From NCBI GenBank assembly GCA_938083505.1, contig CALKCF010000002.1:90874-154873 (forward strand): 64,000 bases of DNA. Direction: 5' to 3'. Both the position numbers and the translations under genes were made by a program. The DNA comes from an uncultured archaeon (GTDB taxonomy: Archaea > Thermoproteota > Nitrososphaeria_A > Caldarchaeales > Wolframiiraptoraceae). The notes under the pieces were generated by a model. The model made no database searches. It saw nothing but the letters and a program-made list of their open reading frames with translations, and had not been told where the DNA came from. Positions 34,641 through 43,793 of this stretch are shown one piece after another. Position 1 is the stretch's first letter. Each line of letters opens with the position of its first letter.

Positions 34641-35512
34641 AATTTTCGTAAGCACTCCGCTAACAGACCTGCTATAGACACGAAAGCGTACTTATTAGGG
34701 ACGGCATCTGTAGCTATGATAACATCAGCACCCGATGATAGGATCTTCTTATCAGCATCGTCTACCATTATTGCATGAATACAACCGACAAGTATTCTTC
34801 TAGCCCCAGCAGACTTTAGGGTACTGACTGATTTAACCATCGTGCCGCCTGTGCTTATCATATCATCAATCACCACAACGTCTCTATCTTTAACATCTAT
34901 ACCTTCCAACTCAATCTCGACAGTTCCTGTGTTGACGTTCCTCTTTGTCCTAATCACACCGTAATCAGCATTCAAAACCTTTGCAGCCGTTGCACTCATA
35001 TACTCTCCCTTCTTTCCAGGCGCCAAGATCATGGGGTTCTTCAGGTTCATTTGTAGGATATAAGAGGCAAGTGTACCAACAGCATCCAAGTTCTCGATAG
35101 GTATCGGCGATCTATCGATAATCCATGGCGCATGTATATTTACTGTTAATATTTTGTCCACACCAGATTGCTTAAGTATTTTTAATACAACGTCTATGCT
35201 TACCACTTCACCTTCTTTAAATCGCCTATCCTGCTTAGCATATGCCAAATAAGGTATAACTACTACGACACTTTTGGCGCCTAGATCTTTTGCACCACTT
35301 GACAGAAGGCAAAGTTGAAGTATGTGCTTGTCCTGAGGTGGATGAGTACTCTGGAATATCACCACATTCTCATTTTCAACACTATCGACGTACCGAAAGT
35401 AAGATTCACCATCCGGGAATATCCTATGTTCCAATTCCGTTAATCTAAGACCCAGTATGCTAGACACCTTATTCGTAAGTTCTACGGACGCTGGACCTGG
35501 GACCAGTTTCAT
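34637..35512 (-). CDS. prs: Ribose-phosphate pyrophosphokinase
   Basis: The 291-residue enzyme makes PRPP from ribose 5-phosphate and ATP. Features are FPDGESYFRY, the ATP-site FQSTHPPQD, the flexible KQDRRFKEGE loop, HAPWI and the PRPP-binding VVIDDMISTGGTM. The short archaeal form lacks part of the allosteric region of bacterial class I enzymes. It is the first gene of a two-gene operon with the tRNA methylase. It would consume pentose phosphates made by the gnd route. Confidence 0.94.
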   Translation of the reverse strand: MKLVPGPASVELTNKVSSILGLRLTELEHRIFPDGESYFRYVDSVENENVVIFQSTHPPQDKHILQLCLLSSGAKDLGAKSVVVVIPYLAYAKQDRRFKEGEVVSIDVVLKILKQSGVDKILTVNIHAPWIIDRSPIPIENLDAVGTLASYILQMNLKNPMILAPGKKGEYMSATAAKVLNADYGVIRTKRNVNTGTVEIELEGIDVKDRDVVVIDDMISTGGTMVKSVSTLKSAGARRILVGCIHAIMVDDADKKILSSGADVIIATDAVPNKYAFVSIAGLLAECLRKL

Positions 35513-35622
35513 GTTTGACCAAAATTAGTCATTCAAGGTAAACTATAAACTTCATGAGGGGACTGAGCAATAGGTCGGATAAGATTGCAAAAACTCTAAA
35601 AAGGCAGGCTTCGTTCATAAAT

Positions 35623-36837
35623 ATGATGAAGGTTAAGCTGATAAAAGACCCGGTGTGGGGGTATATAGAGCTTGATGAATATGATAGGCGAATCGTTGAT
35701 ACCGTAGCTTTCCAAAGATTAAGAAGAATAATGCAACTCCCCCTAGTTTACCTTGTATACCCTTGCGCGAGACATACCCGGTTTGATCATTCGTTAGGCT
35801 GCTTTTACCTCGCTGGAGAGTATACCAAGCACTTAGAGTTAGACGAGTATTGGACAAGAGTTTTGAAATATGCTGCGTTACTTCATGACATAGGCCACAC
35901 ACCTTACTCCCACCTTTTAGAAGCTTTACTGATTGAAAAGGGCATGAATCATGAAGTGATGGGTGTAAAAATTTTAAATGAAGATCCTGAGCTTGCTTCC
36001 GCGATAGAGGCTTCAGGTATTAGAATTAAAGACGTCATAGATATTCTTGAAAAACGCAAAGCAGAGTCTGCTATAATATCCGGACCGACAGATGTCGATA
36101 AACTTGATTTCCTCATAAGGGACTCGTACTTTAGCGGAGCCACCTATGGAATAGTTGATGCTAAAAGAATAATCATGATGACAAAAATCATAGATGGTAA
36201 GACCATGATAAGCATCCGTGGGTTAGGCGTAGTAGAAGAGTTAGCGCTGGCGCGCTTTCAATCTTTCATGAATATTTATTTCCACCATGCGGCCAGGGCT
36301 GCTCAGTCGTTGTTCTTAAGGGGAGTTAAACTAATCGAGCATCTTTTGGATTTCTCTTCCATGTCAGTTGAGGAATACATTTCACAGGATGACTATACAG
36401 TATGGTGCATGATGAAGGTTAACGAGAAATCCAGGGAGATAATAAAAAGAATAGAGAGCCGAATACTGCCAAAGCGAGCTTTTGAAAATAGAATATCGCA
36501 CGAGAAGATTTCGTTATCTATTTTGAGTAAACCGCATATAAAAAGGAACATTGAGGAAGAGATAGCGTCGATGGCGGGGATAAATGTTGAACATGTATGG
36601 GTAGATACGCCGTATGTTCCACCATTACCACTTTCAGACTCCCAAGAGGTTAGGTTTTACGAAGAAAGTGCTGAAGGTATAAGAGAAGTAAGTGTAGACT
36701 CTTTCCTACTTAGGTCTGTAAGCGAAGTGTACAACATAATTAGGGTTTACACAGAAAGCGAATATAGGGAAAAAGTGTATAAAGCTGCTAAGGAATATTT
36801 TGAGACCTTCCCAAAGGCCACGAAGGTAAGCTTTTGA
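35623..36837 (+). CDS. HD-superfamily phosphohydrolase (SAMHD1/dGTPase-like)
   Basis: An HD-domain protein of about 404 residues. It starts with DPVWGYIELD and the conserved FQRLRRIMQLPL. The metal-binding set is HTRFDHSLG, LLHDIGHTPYSH and the downstream Asp in GPTDVDKLDFLIRD. This arrangement matches archaeal/bacterial relatives of SAMHD1 and dGTPases, which hydrolyse dNTPs. A second, less conserved half (about 230-400) is helical. The frame opens at 35554, but a TATA-like CTCTAAAAAGG at about 35593 and conservation favour ATG 35623. Confidence 0.85.
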   Translation: MMKVKLIKDPVWGYIELDEYDRRIVDTVAFQRLRRIMQLPLVYLVYPCARHTRFDHSLGCFYLAGEYTKHLELDEYWTRVLKYAALLHDIGHTPYSHLLEALLIEKGMNHEVMGVKILNEDPELASAIEASGIRIKDVIDILEKRKAESAIISGPTDVDKLDFLIRDSYFSGATYGIVDAKRIIMMTKIIDGKTMISIRGLGVVEELALARFQSFMNIYFHHAARAAQSLFLRGVKLIEHLLDFSSMSVEEYISQDDYTVWCMMKVNEKSREIIKRIESRILPKRAFENRISHEKISLSILSKPHIKRNIEEEIASMAGINVEHVWVDTPYVPPLPLSDSQEVRFYEESAEGIREVSVDSFLLRSVSEVYNIIRVYTESEYREKVYKAAKEYFETFPKATKVSF

Positions 36838-36969
36838 TACAGTGGCCCTTTCTTACTACCATGGTTTCAGTGAAGGTATTGTCAAAAAAGTTAAAGCTTA
36901 TATTAGATCTCTCAGTTTGTATTTATAAAGAGTCTGGTGATGGTTAATAATTAACTCTAAAAATGAAAA

Positions 36970-38139
36970 GTGGGGCGACAATTTTTGAGTATAGGAATAA
37001 CATCTGTCAAGTATGTAATAGAGGCCAAAATAGAAGTTGACGGAGTTGTCGACAAAAACGATATAATCGGTGCTATATTCGGGCAGACAGAAGGTATATT
37101 CAGCTCGGAGTTGGATTTCAGGGAACTCCAGAAGACTGGTAGAATAGGAAGGATAGAGATAACCTCAACATCTCAAGGTAACAAGACCTTAGGGAAAATC
37201 TTTATTCCTACAAACCTTGACAGGTTCACCACAGCCCTCGTAGCGGCGATGTTAGAAAGTATCGATAGAGTAGGCCCTTACCATGCAAAAGTCACCTTAG
37301 AGAAGATTGAGGATACAAGGGCTGAAAAGAGGAAGAAAATAATCGAAAGGGCAAGGGCCATACTTTATGAGTGGGAAAAACAGAAGATTCCAGAGGATGA
37401 TGAGGTACTCAAAGAACTTGAGGAAGCAGTAATCAGAAGTAAAGTCGTAGAATTCGGACCAGAAAGACTTCCTGCTGGACCTGAAGTTGAATCGAGTAGT
37501 GAATTGATAATAGTCGAGGGCAGGGCCGATGTGATAAATCTCTTACGCCATGGTTACAAGAACGTGATAGCTGTTGATGGCGTAAAAGTGCCGAAATCGG
37601 TATCTGAGTTAACAAGAAGGAAGAAAACTGTCATAGCATTTCTTGATGGTGATAGAGGTGGTGATTTAATACTCAGGGAGTTATTACAAAACTCTAAGAT
37701 AGATTTTGTTACAAGAGCGCCCTATGGTAGAGAAGTTGAGGAGTTAACGGGTAAAGAGATCTCGGAGGCGCTACAACGAGCAGTAACGATAGAGGAAGTC
37801 ATTAAAAACATTAAACATTGGGCTCCAGAAAAATCTTCTCAAATACCTGAAGAACTTGTGCAGTTCGTAAAGGAGGTTGACGGAAATCTCATGGCAGTAA
37901 TACTGGATGAGTCTTTTCAAATTCTGGCAAAGATACCGGTGAGCGAGCTAGCCCAGAAGATAGCTGAATACAGAAATATGAAGTATCTTGTATTCGATGG
38001 TGTAGTGACTCAGAGGCTTGTAGACGTTGTATCGACGCTTGATCACGACGTGTACTTAATAGGTATGAGAATAGGTGAAATTTCAAAAAAGTCGCAGAAC
38101 GTTCACATAATATCAGCTGACCAACTCGTCAATAATTGA
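36970..38139 (+). CDS. dnaG: DnaG-type primase, archaeal (exosome-associated)
   Basis: The 389-residue protein is the archaeal DnaG. It has a conserved N-terminal region (GAIFGQTEGIF, ELQKTGRIGRIEI), a central Toprim domain with IIVEGRADVINLL and FLDGDRGGDL, and an archaea-specific tail. It primes DNA in vitro and is a stable component of the archaeal exosome. SIDRVGPYHAKV and LPAGPEVESSSELI closely follow thaumarchaeal proteins I remember. The start is uncertain: GTG 36970 or TTG 36985, the latter better spaced from GGGGCG. Its end overlaps pelota by 11 bases on the other strand. Confidence 0.95.
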   Translation: MGRQFLSIGITSVKYVIEAKIEVDGVVDKNDIIGAIFGQTEGIFSSELDFRELQKTGRIGRIEITSTSQGNKTLGKIFIPTNLDRFTTALVAAMLESIDRVGPYHAKVTLEKIEDTRAEKRKKIIERARAILYEWEKQKIPEDDEVLKELEEAVIRSKVVEFGPERLPAGPEVESSSELIIVEGRADVINLLRHGYKNVIAVDGVKVPKSVSELTRRKKTVIAFLDGDRGGDLILRELLQNSKIDFVTRAPYGREVEELTGKEISEALQRAVTIEEVIKNIKHWAPEKSSQIPEELVQFVKEVDGNLMAVILDESFQILAKIPVSELAQKIAEYRNMKYLVFDGVVTQRLVDVVSTLDHDVYLIGMRIGEISKKSQNVHIISADQLVNN

Positions 38140-39211
38140 GTTTCGTCGGATACTTCAATATACCTACAATGCTTCCGAGTGCCTTTATTTTATCACCCGC
38201 TTCTGTACCAGGAAGCACTATATACATCTCGATGCGTCTTTCATCTACCAAATCCATAATTTGCTGGAATCTTTCGTCATGTATGTTAGCCCAAATAAAA
38301 TCTTCAGTAACTATGATGTCTTTAATAGCTGCTAATTCTATCGCCTTGTAAACTTCTTCAAATCCTATAGCTACATTCATCCAATTTTTTGACATAAACT
38401 TTATGAAGTTTTCGACGATATCCGCATCTTTTACTAGTTTAACGGATCCGCCAACATCACTAAGAAGTTTGTTCCTTAGCGCTTCCTGTAATCCTGCCAA
38501 GGACCCGTCCGAAACGTGACTGACCTTTTTAATTGCTTTGAAGACCTTTTCTCTCTCCTTTCTCAAGAATTTGAGAAAGTTTTCTATGGCTATCTCATTT
38601 CCCAGAACAATAATCGTCGGATTTTCCATCTCGATTTTTCTTTCAAGTGTTTCGGTAATTTCTGTATAAATATTTTCTATGCTTTTTACGTGCTCACCTG
38701 GCCTGTCTTTGCTTTGTGAAATGAACCTGCCTTTATGCACTACTTCTATACCCGAATTGCTTAAAGACGCTATTGTGAATCGTTCGTCATCTAATAACAC
38801 ACAAAGCAACTTTTTGGTTTTGACCAATTTCCGATAGTGTTCTGCAAAACTTTCTAACCTAGAGAAGTCCTTCTCAGCTCTTATGCCCAGCTCGGATCCG
38901 ACGTTCACGCTCAGCGAATGGTATTTTCCGATCAAATCAAGCTCGGCACTGGTATATACTATCCTACCGAGTAGGTGGAGCCTTTTCATGAGAGGGTCTA
39001 AAGACTTCCTTTCAAGCTCTACACCTATTGTAACTCTGACCCTTTCGCTGTCAACTTTCCCATCCGCCCTTTGCTTCTTAATCTCCCTGCTAGTATCCGA
39101 GTAAACAACATCGCCCGTGGATATTATCCTATATAAGTTAAGTAAGTCGAGTGTTGTCTCAGGTATTAATTTTACAAATTTTTTGTTAGGATTGATTGAG
39201 ATTATTTCCAA
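38129..39211 (-). CDS. pelA: Pelota, mRNA surveillance factor
   Basis: This 360-residue homologue of Dom34/Pelota and eRF1 rescues stalled ribosomes together with aEF1A. The N-terminal Sm-like domain (IPETTLDLLNLYRIISTGD, RVRVTIGVELE), the central RNase H-like domain with IIVLGNEIAIENF and the C-terminal L7Ae-like domain (about 240-355) are all recognisable. It lacks the GGQ of termination factors, as expected. TTG 39211 is preceded by GGGGGTAAG. The gene for the nucleotidyltransferase lies 46 bases upstream on the same strand. Confidence 0.93.
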   Translation of the reverse strand: MEIISINPNKKFVKLIPETTLDLLNLYRIISTGDVVYSDTSREIKKQRADGKVDSERVRVTIGVELERKSLDPLMKRLHLLGRIVYTSAELDLIGKYHSLSVNVGSELGIRAEKDFSRLESFAEHYRKLVKTKKLLCVLLDDERFTIASLSNSGIEVVHKGRFISQSKDRPGEHVKSIENIYTEITETLERKIEMENPTIIVLGNEIAIENFLKFLRKEREKVFKAIKKVSHVSDGSLAGLQEALRNKLLSDVGGSVKLVKDADIVENFIKFMSKNWMNVAIGFEEVYKAIELAAIKDIIVTEDFIWANIHDERFQQIMDLVDERRIEMYIVLPGTEAGDKIKALGSIVGILKYPTKLNY

Positions 39212-39257
39212 TTAACTTACCCCCTAGCTGTATAATGCAAATAGGTATGCGACCCTA

Positions 39258-39956
39258 TTATCCATATTCTTTTAGCCTTCTCCTAAGCTGCGGAGATGTA
39301 TCTATTAACTTTTTCAGAACGCTTTCAAAGGATTCTTCGGGTTGTAGTAAAATTAACCTATAAACGCCGGTCCTACCTATTTCTTTTCGCCTTTTAAGAA
39401 CATATACTCTTTTTCTGAGCACGTTGGGGTCTACGGAGAGCACTTTTGCTGCCTCTTCTATACTACGTTCGACTGCGAACTCGTAATGGCCTTCTTCAGT
39501 TGGTATAATAAGCATCAACTCTTTGTTTATGCCCGGTTTTCTTACATCACTCATCAACTCATTAAGGCTTGCTTTTCCCGCAAGCGAATAGAACATTTCT
39601 TCCTCACTTCTCATCGGAATGAGGGGGAAAGAAACGGACGTTAACTCATCAACGTAGACATATCCCTTCACAACATACGATGGTGTAGCTTGCACAATTT
39701 CTCTTGAGATTATGTCGTAATTAGCATTTATCAGCGCCAGTTCGATATAATGTGATGGTATAACAGTCGGTATGAAAACGTCAACGTCGCTACTTGGTTT
39801 GACATCGCCCCTTACTATACTACCATAAGTTATGGAGAACAGATTACGCCTCCATAGGGCTTCCATGATCTTGATGGCTTTTCTCCGGAGGTTTTTTAAT
39901 AACATCCAACGTTCATCGTCATAAGTAACATACCTTACAGGGAAGTGATGTGTCAA
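39258..39956 (-). CDS. Nucleotidyltransferase-domain protein with C-terminal helical domain
   Basis: A 232-residue protein with the minimal polymerase-beta-type nucleotidyltransferase motif GSIVRGDVKPSSDVDVFI near residues 45-62 and a later acidic strand (ELTSVSFPLI). The C-terminal part (about 155-232: VERSIEEAAKVLSVDPNVLRKRVYVLKRRKE) looks like a helix-turn-helix. It may act on DNA or RNA; the target is unknown. It reads from a TTG start and is probably co-transcribed with pelota. Confidence 0.8.
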   Translation of the reverse strand: MTHHFPVRYVTYDDERWMLLKNLRRKAIKIMEALWRRNLFSITYGSIVRGDVKPSSDVDVFIPTVIPSHYIELALINANYDIISREIVQATPSYVVKGYVYVDELTSVSFPLIPMRSEEEMFYSLAGKASLNELMSDVRKPGINKELMLIIPTEEGHYEFAVERSIEEAAKVLSVDPNVLRKRVYVLKRRKEIGRTGVYRLILLQPEESFESVLKKLIDTSPQLRRRLKEYG

Positions 39957-40077
39957 CTTTATCTGTTATGAAGAAGTTCATGATTCTAATTAATATTATG
40001 GGCAGCCTTATCGAGTTCATGATTCTACTTGTAAAAATAACATTTTTTAACTAGTGATTATAGATAGCAAAAAGAAA

Positions 40078-41982
40078 ATGTTAAAAGGTTCTTTGCTTAG
40101 TAACGAAAAAGGTAAACGTGTCATACTTTCTGGGAACGAAGCTATAGTTAGGGGTGCCATAGAGGCTGGTGTCAGATTTGCGACGTCTTATCCTGGAAAT
40201 CCATGCACAGAGATACTCGACACCTTACTATTAGTGTCCAAAGAGCTCGGCATATATGCTGAGTGGTCTATTAATGAGATGGTAGCTTTGGAGGCAGCCT
40301 CTGCTGCATCAATTGCCGGCCTTAGGTCTTTTGTAGCGATGAAACACGTTGGGTTGAACTGGGCCCTTGACCCCCTGATGTGTATAAATCTCAGCGGTAT
40401 CGAGGCGGGCATGCTCGTTGTTGTCGGTGACGATCCGCAGAGTAGAGCTTCACAAAACGAAGAAGACATAAGATTTTTAGCATCGATGAGTGAGCTTCCC
40501 ATGCTGGAGCCCTCAGGTCCGGCAGAAGCAAAAGACATGTTCGTATGGGGTATCGAAGTTTCAGAACGCATTAAGCTTCCAGTGCTTTTACGCTCTGCAC
40601 AAAGAGTTTCACATGGTCTAGAGGACGTCGTTTTAGGAGAAATAATTCAGCCCAACGTTAAAGTCGAATTTAAAAAAAATGAGAAGTACATAGTTGCAGG
40701 TGCTGGTGGAAGGTCGGTAAGACTCCATGAAGGTTTACATAAAAAGCAGGAATTGATTGAATCTATCATTGAACGATCACCATTTAATAAAGTAATAAAG
40801 CATGGTAGAGAAAAATGGGGAATTATCTCTGCTGGAATAGGTTACGGTATTGCGGTTGAGGCTTTGAAATATTACAACATGGAAGATAAATTTGCGACGT
40901 TTAAGCTGGCTGCACCCCATCCACTACCAAAGAAACTCCTCAGAGATTTCTGCAGTGATCTTGAGGCGGTTATTGTAGTAGAAGATGTAGAACCGTACTT
41001 ACAGCATAATATAAGGGCTGTCTTGGCCGAAGAGGGAATAAATTGTAAAGTGTATGGACGCGGTAGCTTTAATCCAAAACTTGTAGGTGAGGTTACATTT
41101 AATGAGGTAGTAAGCTTAATTGAGAAGGTAGGTGGAGAAAAACTATTTTCTCCAGCATCGAGTAGGAGTCATGTTGCTAGATTTAGGCAAATGCTGATTT
41201 CCAGACCACTTACCATGTGTAGCGGTTGCCCCCATAGAGCCACTTTCTATGCGATGAGGAAAGTTGTGAACAAAATGCTCAAAGATAAAGCGATCTTCTG
41301 CGGCGACATAGGCTGCTATAGCTTTGCGTCACAACCTCCATTCCAATTAATAGATCTAAAATTATCAATGGGCGCAAGTATGGGTTTAGCCTGTGGTTTT
41401 GCAAAGTCAAAGGTTGATAGTAAGGTGTTTGCAATAATTGGTGACTCTACATTCTTCCATGCAGGCATACCCGGTTTGGTAAACGCAGTGTACAACGACG
41501 CTAGGTTTGTCGCAGTTATACTGGATAACCTTGTGGTAGGCATGACTGGCCAGCAACCATCGCCCAGCATGGGCGTAAGCGCAAACGGCGCAAATACTAC
41601 GTCCATACTGCCGGAGAATATTGCACAGGCTATCGGTGTAAAGTTCGTAAAAACTTTCAATCCCTTAGACTTGAAAGAGGCTGAAAGAGCTTTTGAAGAG
41701 GCGATTAACTACCAGGGGCCCGGGCCTGCCATGCTCGTCTCGCGCGCCCCATGTGCAGTATATGTAACTAGGAAAGCTAGGACGAGGGGTGAACGACTAC
41801 TCAAATACACAATCCTAGAGGATAAGTGTACCGGTTGTGGTATATGTACACAACAATTTGGATGTCCTGCCATTATAATAGGCGAAAACAATAAGGCTAA
41901 GATAGATGGTGATGATTGTACGGGCTGTGGAGTTTGTGCCCAGATTTGTCCATATCGGGCGATCGTTAAGGAGGGGTCCTGA
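40078..41982 (+). CDS. iorA: Indolepyruvate:ferredoxin oxidoreductase, alpha subunit
   Basis: The 634-residue alpha subunit oxidatively decarboxylates aryl-2-oxo acids from aromatic amino acids to acyl-CoA, reducing ferredoxin. The N-terminal pyrimidine domain (GVRFATSYPGNPC), TPP-binding region (CGDIGCYSFA, GDSTFFHAG) and two C-terminal [4Fe-4S] motifs (CTGCGICTQQFGCP and CTGCGVCAQICPYRA) are complete. ATG 40078 is preferred over GTG 40054 because a T-rich TATA-like element ends near 40050. Two copies of AGTTCATGATTCTA (39975 and 40014) sit in the promoter. Its TGA overlaps the iorB ATG. Confidence 0.94.
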   Translation: MLKGSLLSNEKGKRVILSGNEAIVRGAIEAGVRFATSYPGNPCTEILDTLLLVSKELGIYAEWSINEMVALEAASAASIAGLRSFVAMKHVGLNWALDPLMCINLSGIEAGMLVVVGDDPQSRASQNEEDIRFLASMSELPMLEPSGPAEAKDMFVWGIEVSERIKLPVLLRSAQRVSHGLEDVVLGEIIQPNVKVEFKKNEKYIVAGAGGRSVRLHEGLHKKQELIESIIERSPFNKVIKHGREKWGIISAGIGYGIAVEALKYYNMEDKFATFKLAAPHPLPKKLLRDFCSDLEAVIVVEDVEPYLQHNIRAVLAEEGINCKVYGRGSFNPKLVGEVTFNEVVSLIEKVGGEKLFSPASSRSHVARFRQMLISRPLTMCSGCPHRATFYAMRKVVNKMLKDKAIFCGDIGCYSFASQPPFQLIDLKLSMGASMGLACGFAKSKVDSKVFAIIGDSTFFHAGIPGLVNAVYNDARFVAVILDNLVVGMTGQQPSPSMGVSANGANTTSILPENIAQAIGVKFVKTFNPLDLKEAERAFEEAINYQGPGPAMLVSRAPCAVYVTRKARTRGERLLKYTILEDKCTGCGICTQQFGCPAIIIGENNKAKIDGDDCTGCGVCAQICPYRAIVKEGS

Positions 41983-42599
41983 TGGATAAAGTTTGGAATA
42001 TCATAATCGCGGGCGTAGGTGGCCAGGGTATAGTAACCGTTGCCAGAATTCTAGCGGAGTCAGCGTTAGCTTCAGGCTATAAAGTCAAAACCACAGACAT
42101 TGTAGGTGGTGCGCAAAGGGGCGGCGCGGTACTTAGTCATGTGAGATTCGGTGATTATGTGTACTCATCAATAATTCCGGATGGTCTTGCAGATATAGTG
42201 GTTGGGATTGAGCCGCTGGAGGCCTTAAGGACGTCACTTCAATACCTTAAGCAAGATGGCATAGTCGTATTCAATGATAGGCCAGTTTATCCTTTAACCG
42301 TCCAACTTAAACAGCAGAAATATCCTCCGCTAGTAGACATAAAGTCAGCACTTCTTACTATCACGAATAAAGTATTTGTGGTAAATGCATCAGAGATAGC
42401 CAGTTCGGTGGGCTCAAGACTGGCTACGGGCAGCGTGCTACTCGGATTTATGAGTGCTGTTTCTGACATTCCGATACCAAAACATAATTTCTATGCAACG
42501 ATAGAAGGTATGTTTGCAGAAAAAGTTGCAAAAATTAACATCCGGGCATTTGAGGCCGGCTTCTCCAAAGGGCTTGAGGTAAGCGGCCAGTTAAAGTAA
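41982..42599 (+). CDS. iorB: Indolepyruvate:ferredoxin oxidoreductase, beta subunit
   Basis: The 205-residue beta (gamma-domain) subunit completes the IorAB heterodimer. It opens with NIIIAGVGGQGIVTVARILAE and has TTDIVGGAQRGGAVLSHVR, both typical. The start overlaps the iorA stop by one base, so the two are translationally coupled. Length is normal. The pair indicates that Trp, Phe and Tyr are used as energy sources. Confidence 0.94.
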   Translation: MDKVWNIIIAGVGGQGIVTVARILAESALASGYKVKTTDIVGGAQRGGAVLSHVRFGDYVYSSIIPDGLADIVVGIEPLEALRTSLQYLKQDGIVVFNDRPVYPLTVQLKQQKYPPLVDIKSALLTITNKVFVVNASEIASSVGSRLATGSVLLGFMSAVSDIPIPKHNFYATIEGMFAEKVAKINIRAFEAGFSKGLEVSGQLK

Positions 42600-42607
42600 C
42601 CAGAATT

Positions 42608-43552
42608 TTATTGGACAGGGATTTCTTCTACACCAAGATGTTTGAGTATCTCGCATGTCCTACAAATCTTTCTACTTGTAGGAACGCCACATACTTTACA
42701 TTTTTGGATCAATATATTAGAAGGTTTTATCAACCTTTCAAACGATGTTAAAGCTGTGTAAAGTGTTCCAGGATGGTTCTCTTCATATTCAGTTAAAAAG
42801 TTTCTAATTATATTACGCATTGATGTCCTCGCATATGGGCAAACGTGAGATTGAAACGGTATGCCGTGGAGATATGCGTACATCACAACCTCATCCTCCG
42901 GTGTGAGCTTGAAGGGAGCGACCCTCGGAACAAGCCCCTCGATTTCTGTTCTTATACCGAATGGTTGCTTGTCTACATCACCCCTAAATACGTTCATGAG
43001 ATACGTCTGGACAACATCGTCCAAGGTGTGGGCCGTCGTTATCACAGTTGCACCAACACGTCTGGCCATGATATCTAGAGCTCTTCTTCTGAGTATGCCA
43101 CAAACCGTGCAGGGCTTAATGCCTGCCCTATCTACGATACCATCTTTCACTACATCGTCTAAGGTGAAACCAAAAAGCTCTTTAAAGCTTATCTTTATGT
43201 GCTCAATACCGTTCATTCTTGAAATGAAGTCTTCTGCGTTTTTTATTGCTTCATCCCTGTAAATGCTTATGCCCTCATCAACTGTTATTGCAACCATGCT
43301 TGACTTTGGAAATTTGGCCTCAATTTTTGTCAGAACTCTCAGTAATGTCAGGCTGTCCTTTCCTCCTGAGACTGCTACCGCTATTCTATCGTCGTATTTT
43401 AGCATATTATGCTTGGCTATGGTCTTTGCGACCCTTTTTTCGAAAGTCTTCGTAAAGCATCTTGAACACAACCTCTCGCCAGAATACGCCCTAAAATATA
43501 CGACTTTGCCTTTATTGCATATATTGCATAAGCCTTCTCGTAACTCGTTCAG
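42608..43552 (-). CDS. ttuA: tRNA 2-thiolation protein, TtuA/Ncs6 family
   Basis: The protein thiolates tRNA uridine using an ATP-activated PP-loop (VAVSGGKDSL near residue 60 of the long form). The Fe-S site cysteines lie in KPCTVCGILRRR and HVCPYARTS, and the C-terminal zinc finger is CKVCGVPTSRKICRTC. The first ATG/GTG/TTG in frame is TTG 43471, which would cut the N-terminal zinc finger. Translation upstream gives LCNICNK and GERLCSRC, the expected finger, back to about CTG 43552; an in-frame TAA lies 12 codons before that. Initiation at a non-standard codon or a frameshift near 43560 must be assumed. A TATA-like TTTTATAAG is at about 43585. Confidence 0.87.
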   Translation of the reverse strand: MNELREGLCNICNKGKVVYFRAYSGERLCSRCFTKTFEKRVAKTIAKHNMLKYDDRIAVAVSGGKDSLTLLRVLTKIEAKFPKSSMVAITVDEGISIYRDEAIKNAEDFISRMNGIEHIKISFKELFGFTLDDVVKDGIVDRAGIKPCTVCGILRRRALDIMARRVGATVITTAHTLDDVVQTYLMNVFRGDVDKQPFGIRTEIEGLVPRVAPFKLTPEDEVVMYAYLHGIPFQSHVCPYARTSMRNIIRNFLTEYEENHPGTLYTALTSFERLIKPSNILIQKCKVCGVPTSRKICRTCEILKHLGVEEIPVQ

Positions 43553-43636
43553 GGTCCCACACCGCGTATTATCGATACCTACTTATAAAATTCTTCTTAT
43601 GCACCATTTAACCTTTTGCAGTATATGTACTTAACT

Positions 43637-43742
43637 GTACTGTCAGTCAAGTAGTCATACATGACAGCACTGGTTAAAGATCTTATAATTTCTTTCTTTA
43701 ACTTGTATTTTTGTGCCCATGAGTTTATCTTGAAACTCACAA
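43637..43742. other. Two stem-loops in the ttuA-hisS intergenic region
   Basis: GTACTGTCA (43637-43645) pairs with TGACAGCAC (43662-43670), 8 of 9 positions, across 16 bases. Further on, GAGTTT (43721-43726) pairs with AAACTC (43733-43738), extended by TTGT/ACAA outside. The region lies between divergent genes. A small RNA or regulator sites are possible. I find no C/D or tRNA signature. Confidence 0.35.
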
Positions 43743-43793
43743 AGGTCTAGCCTAACCTTTATATTGTGTTTTTATAAAGGGTCCTGGTGACGT

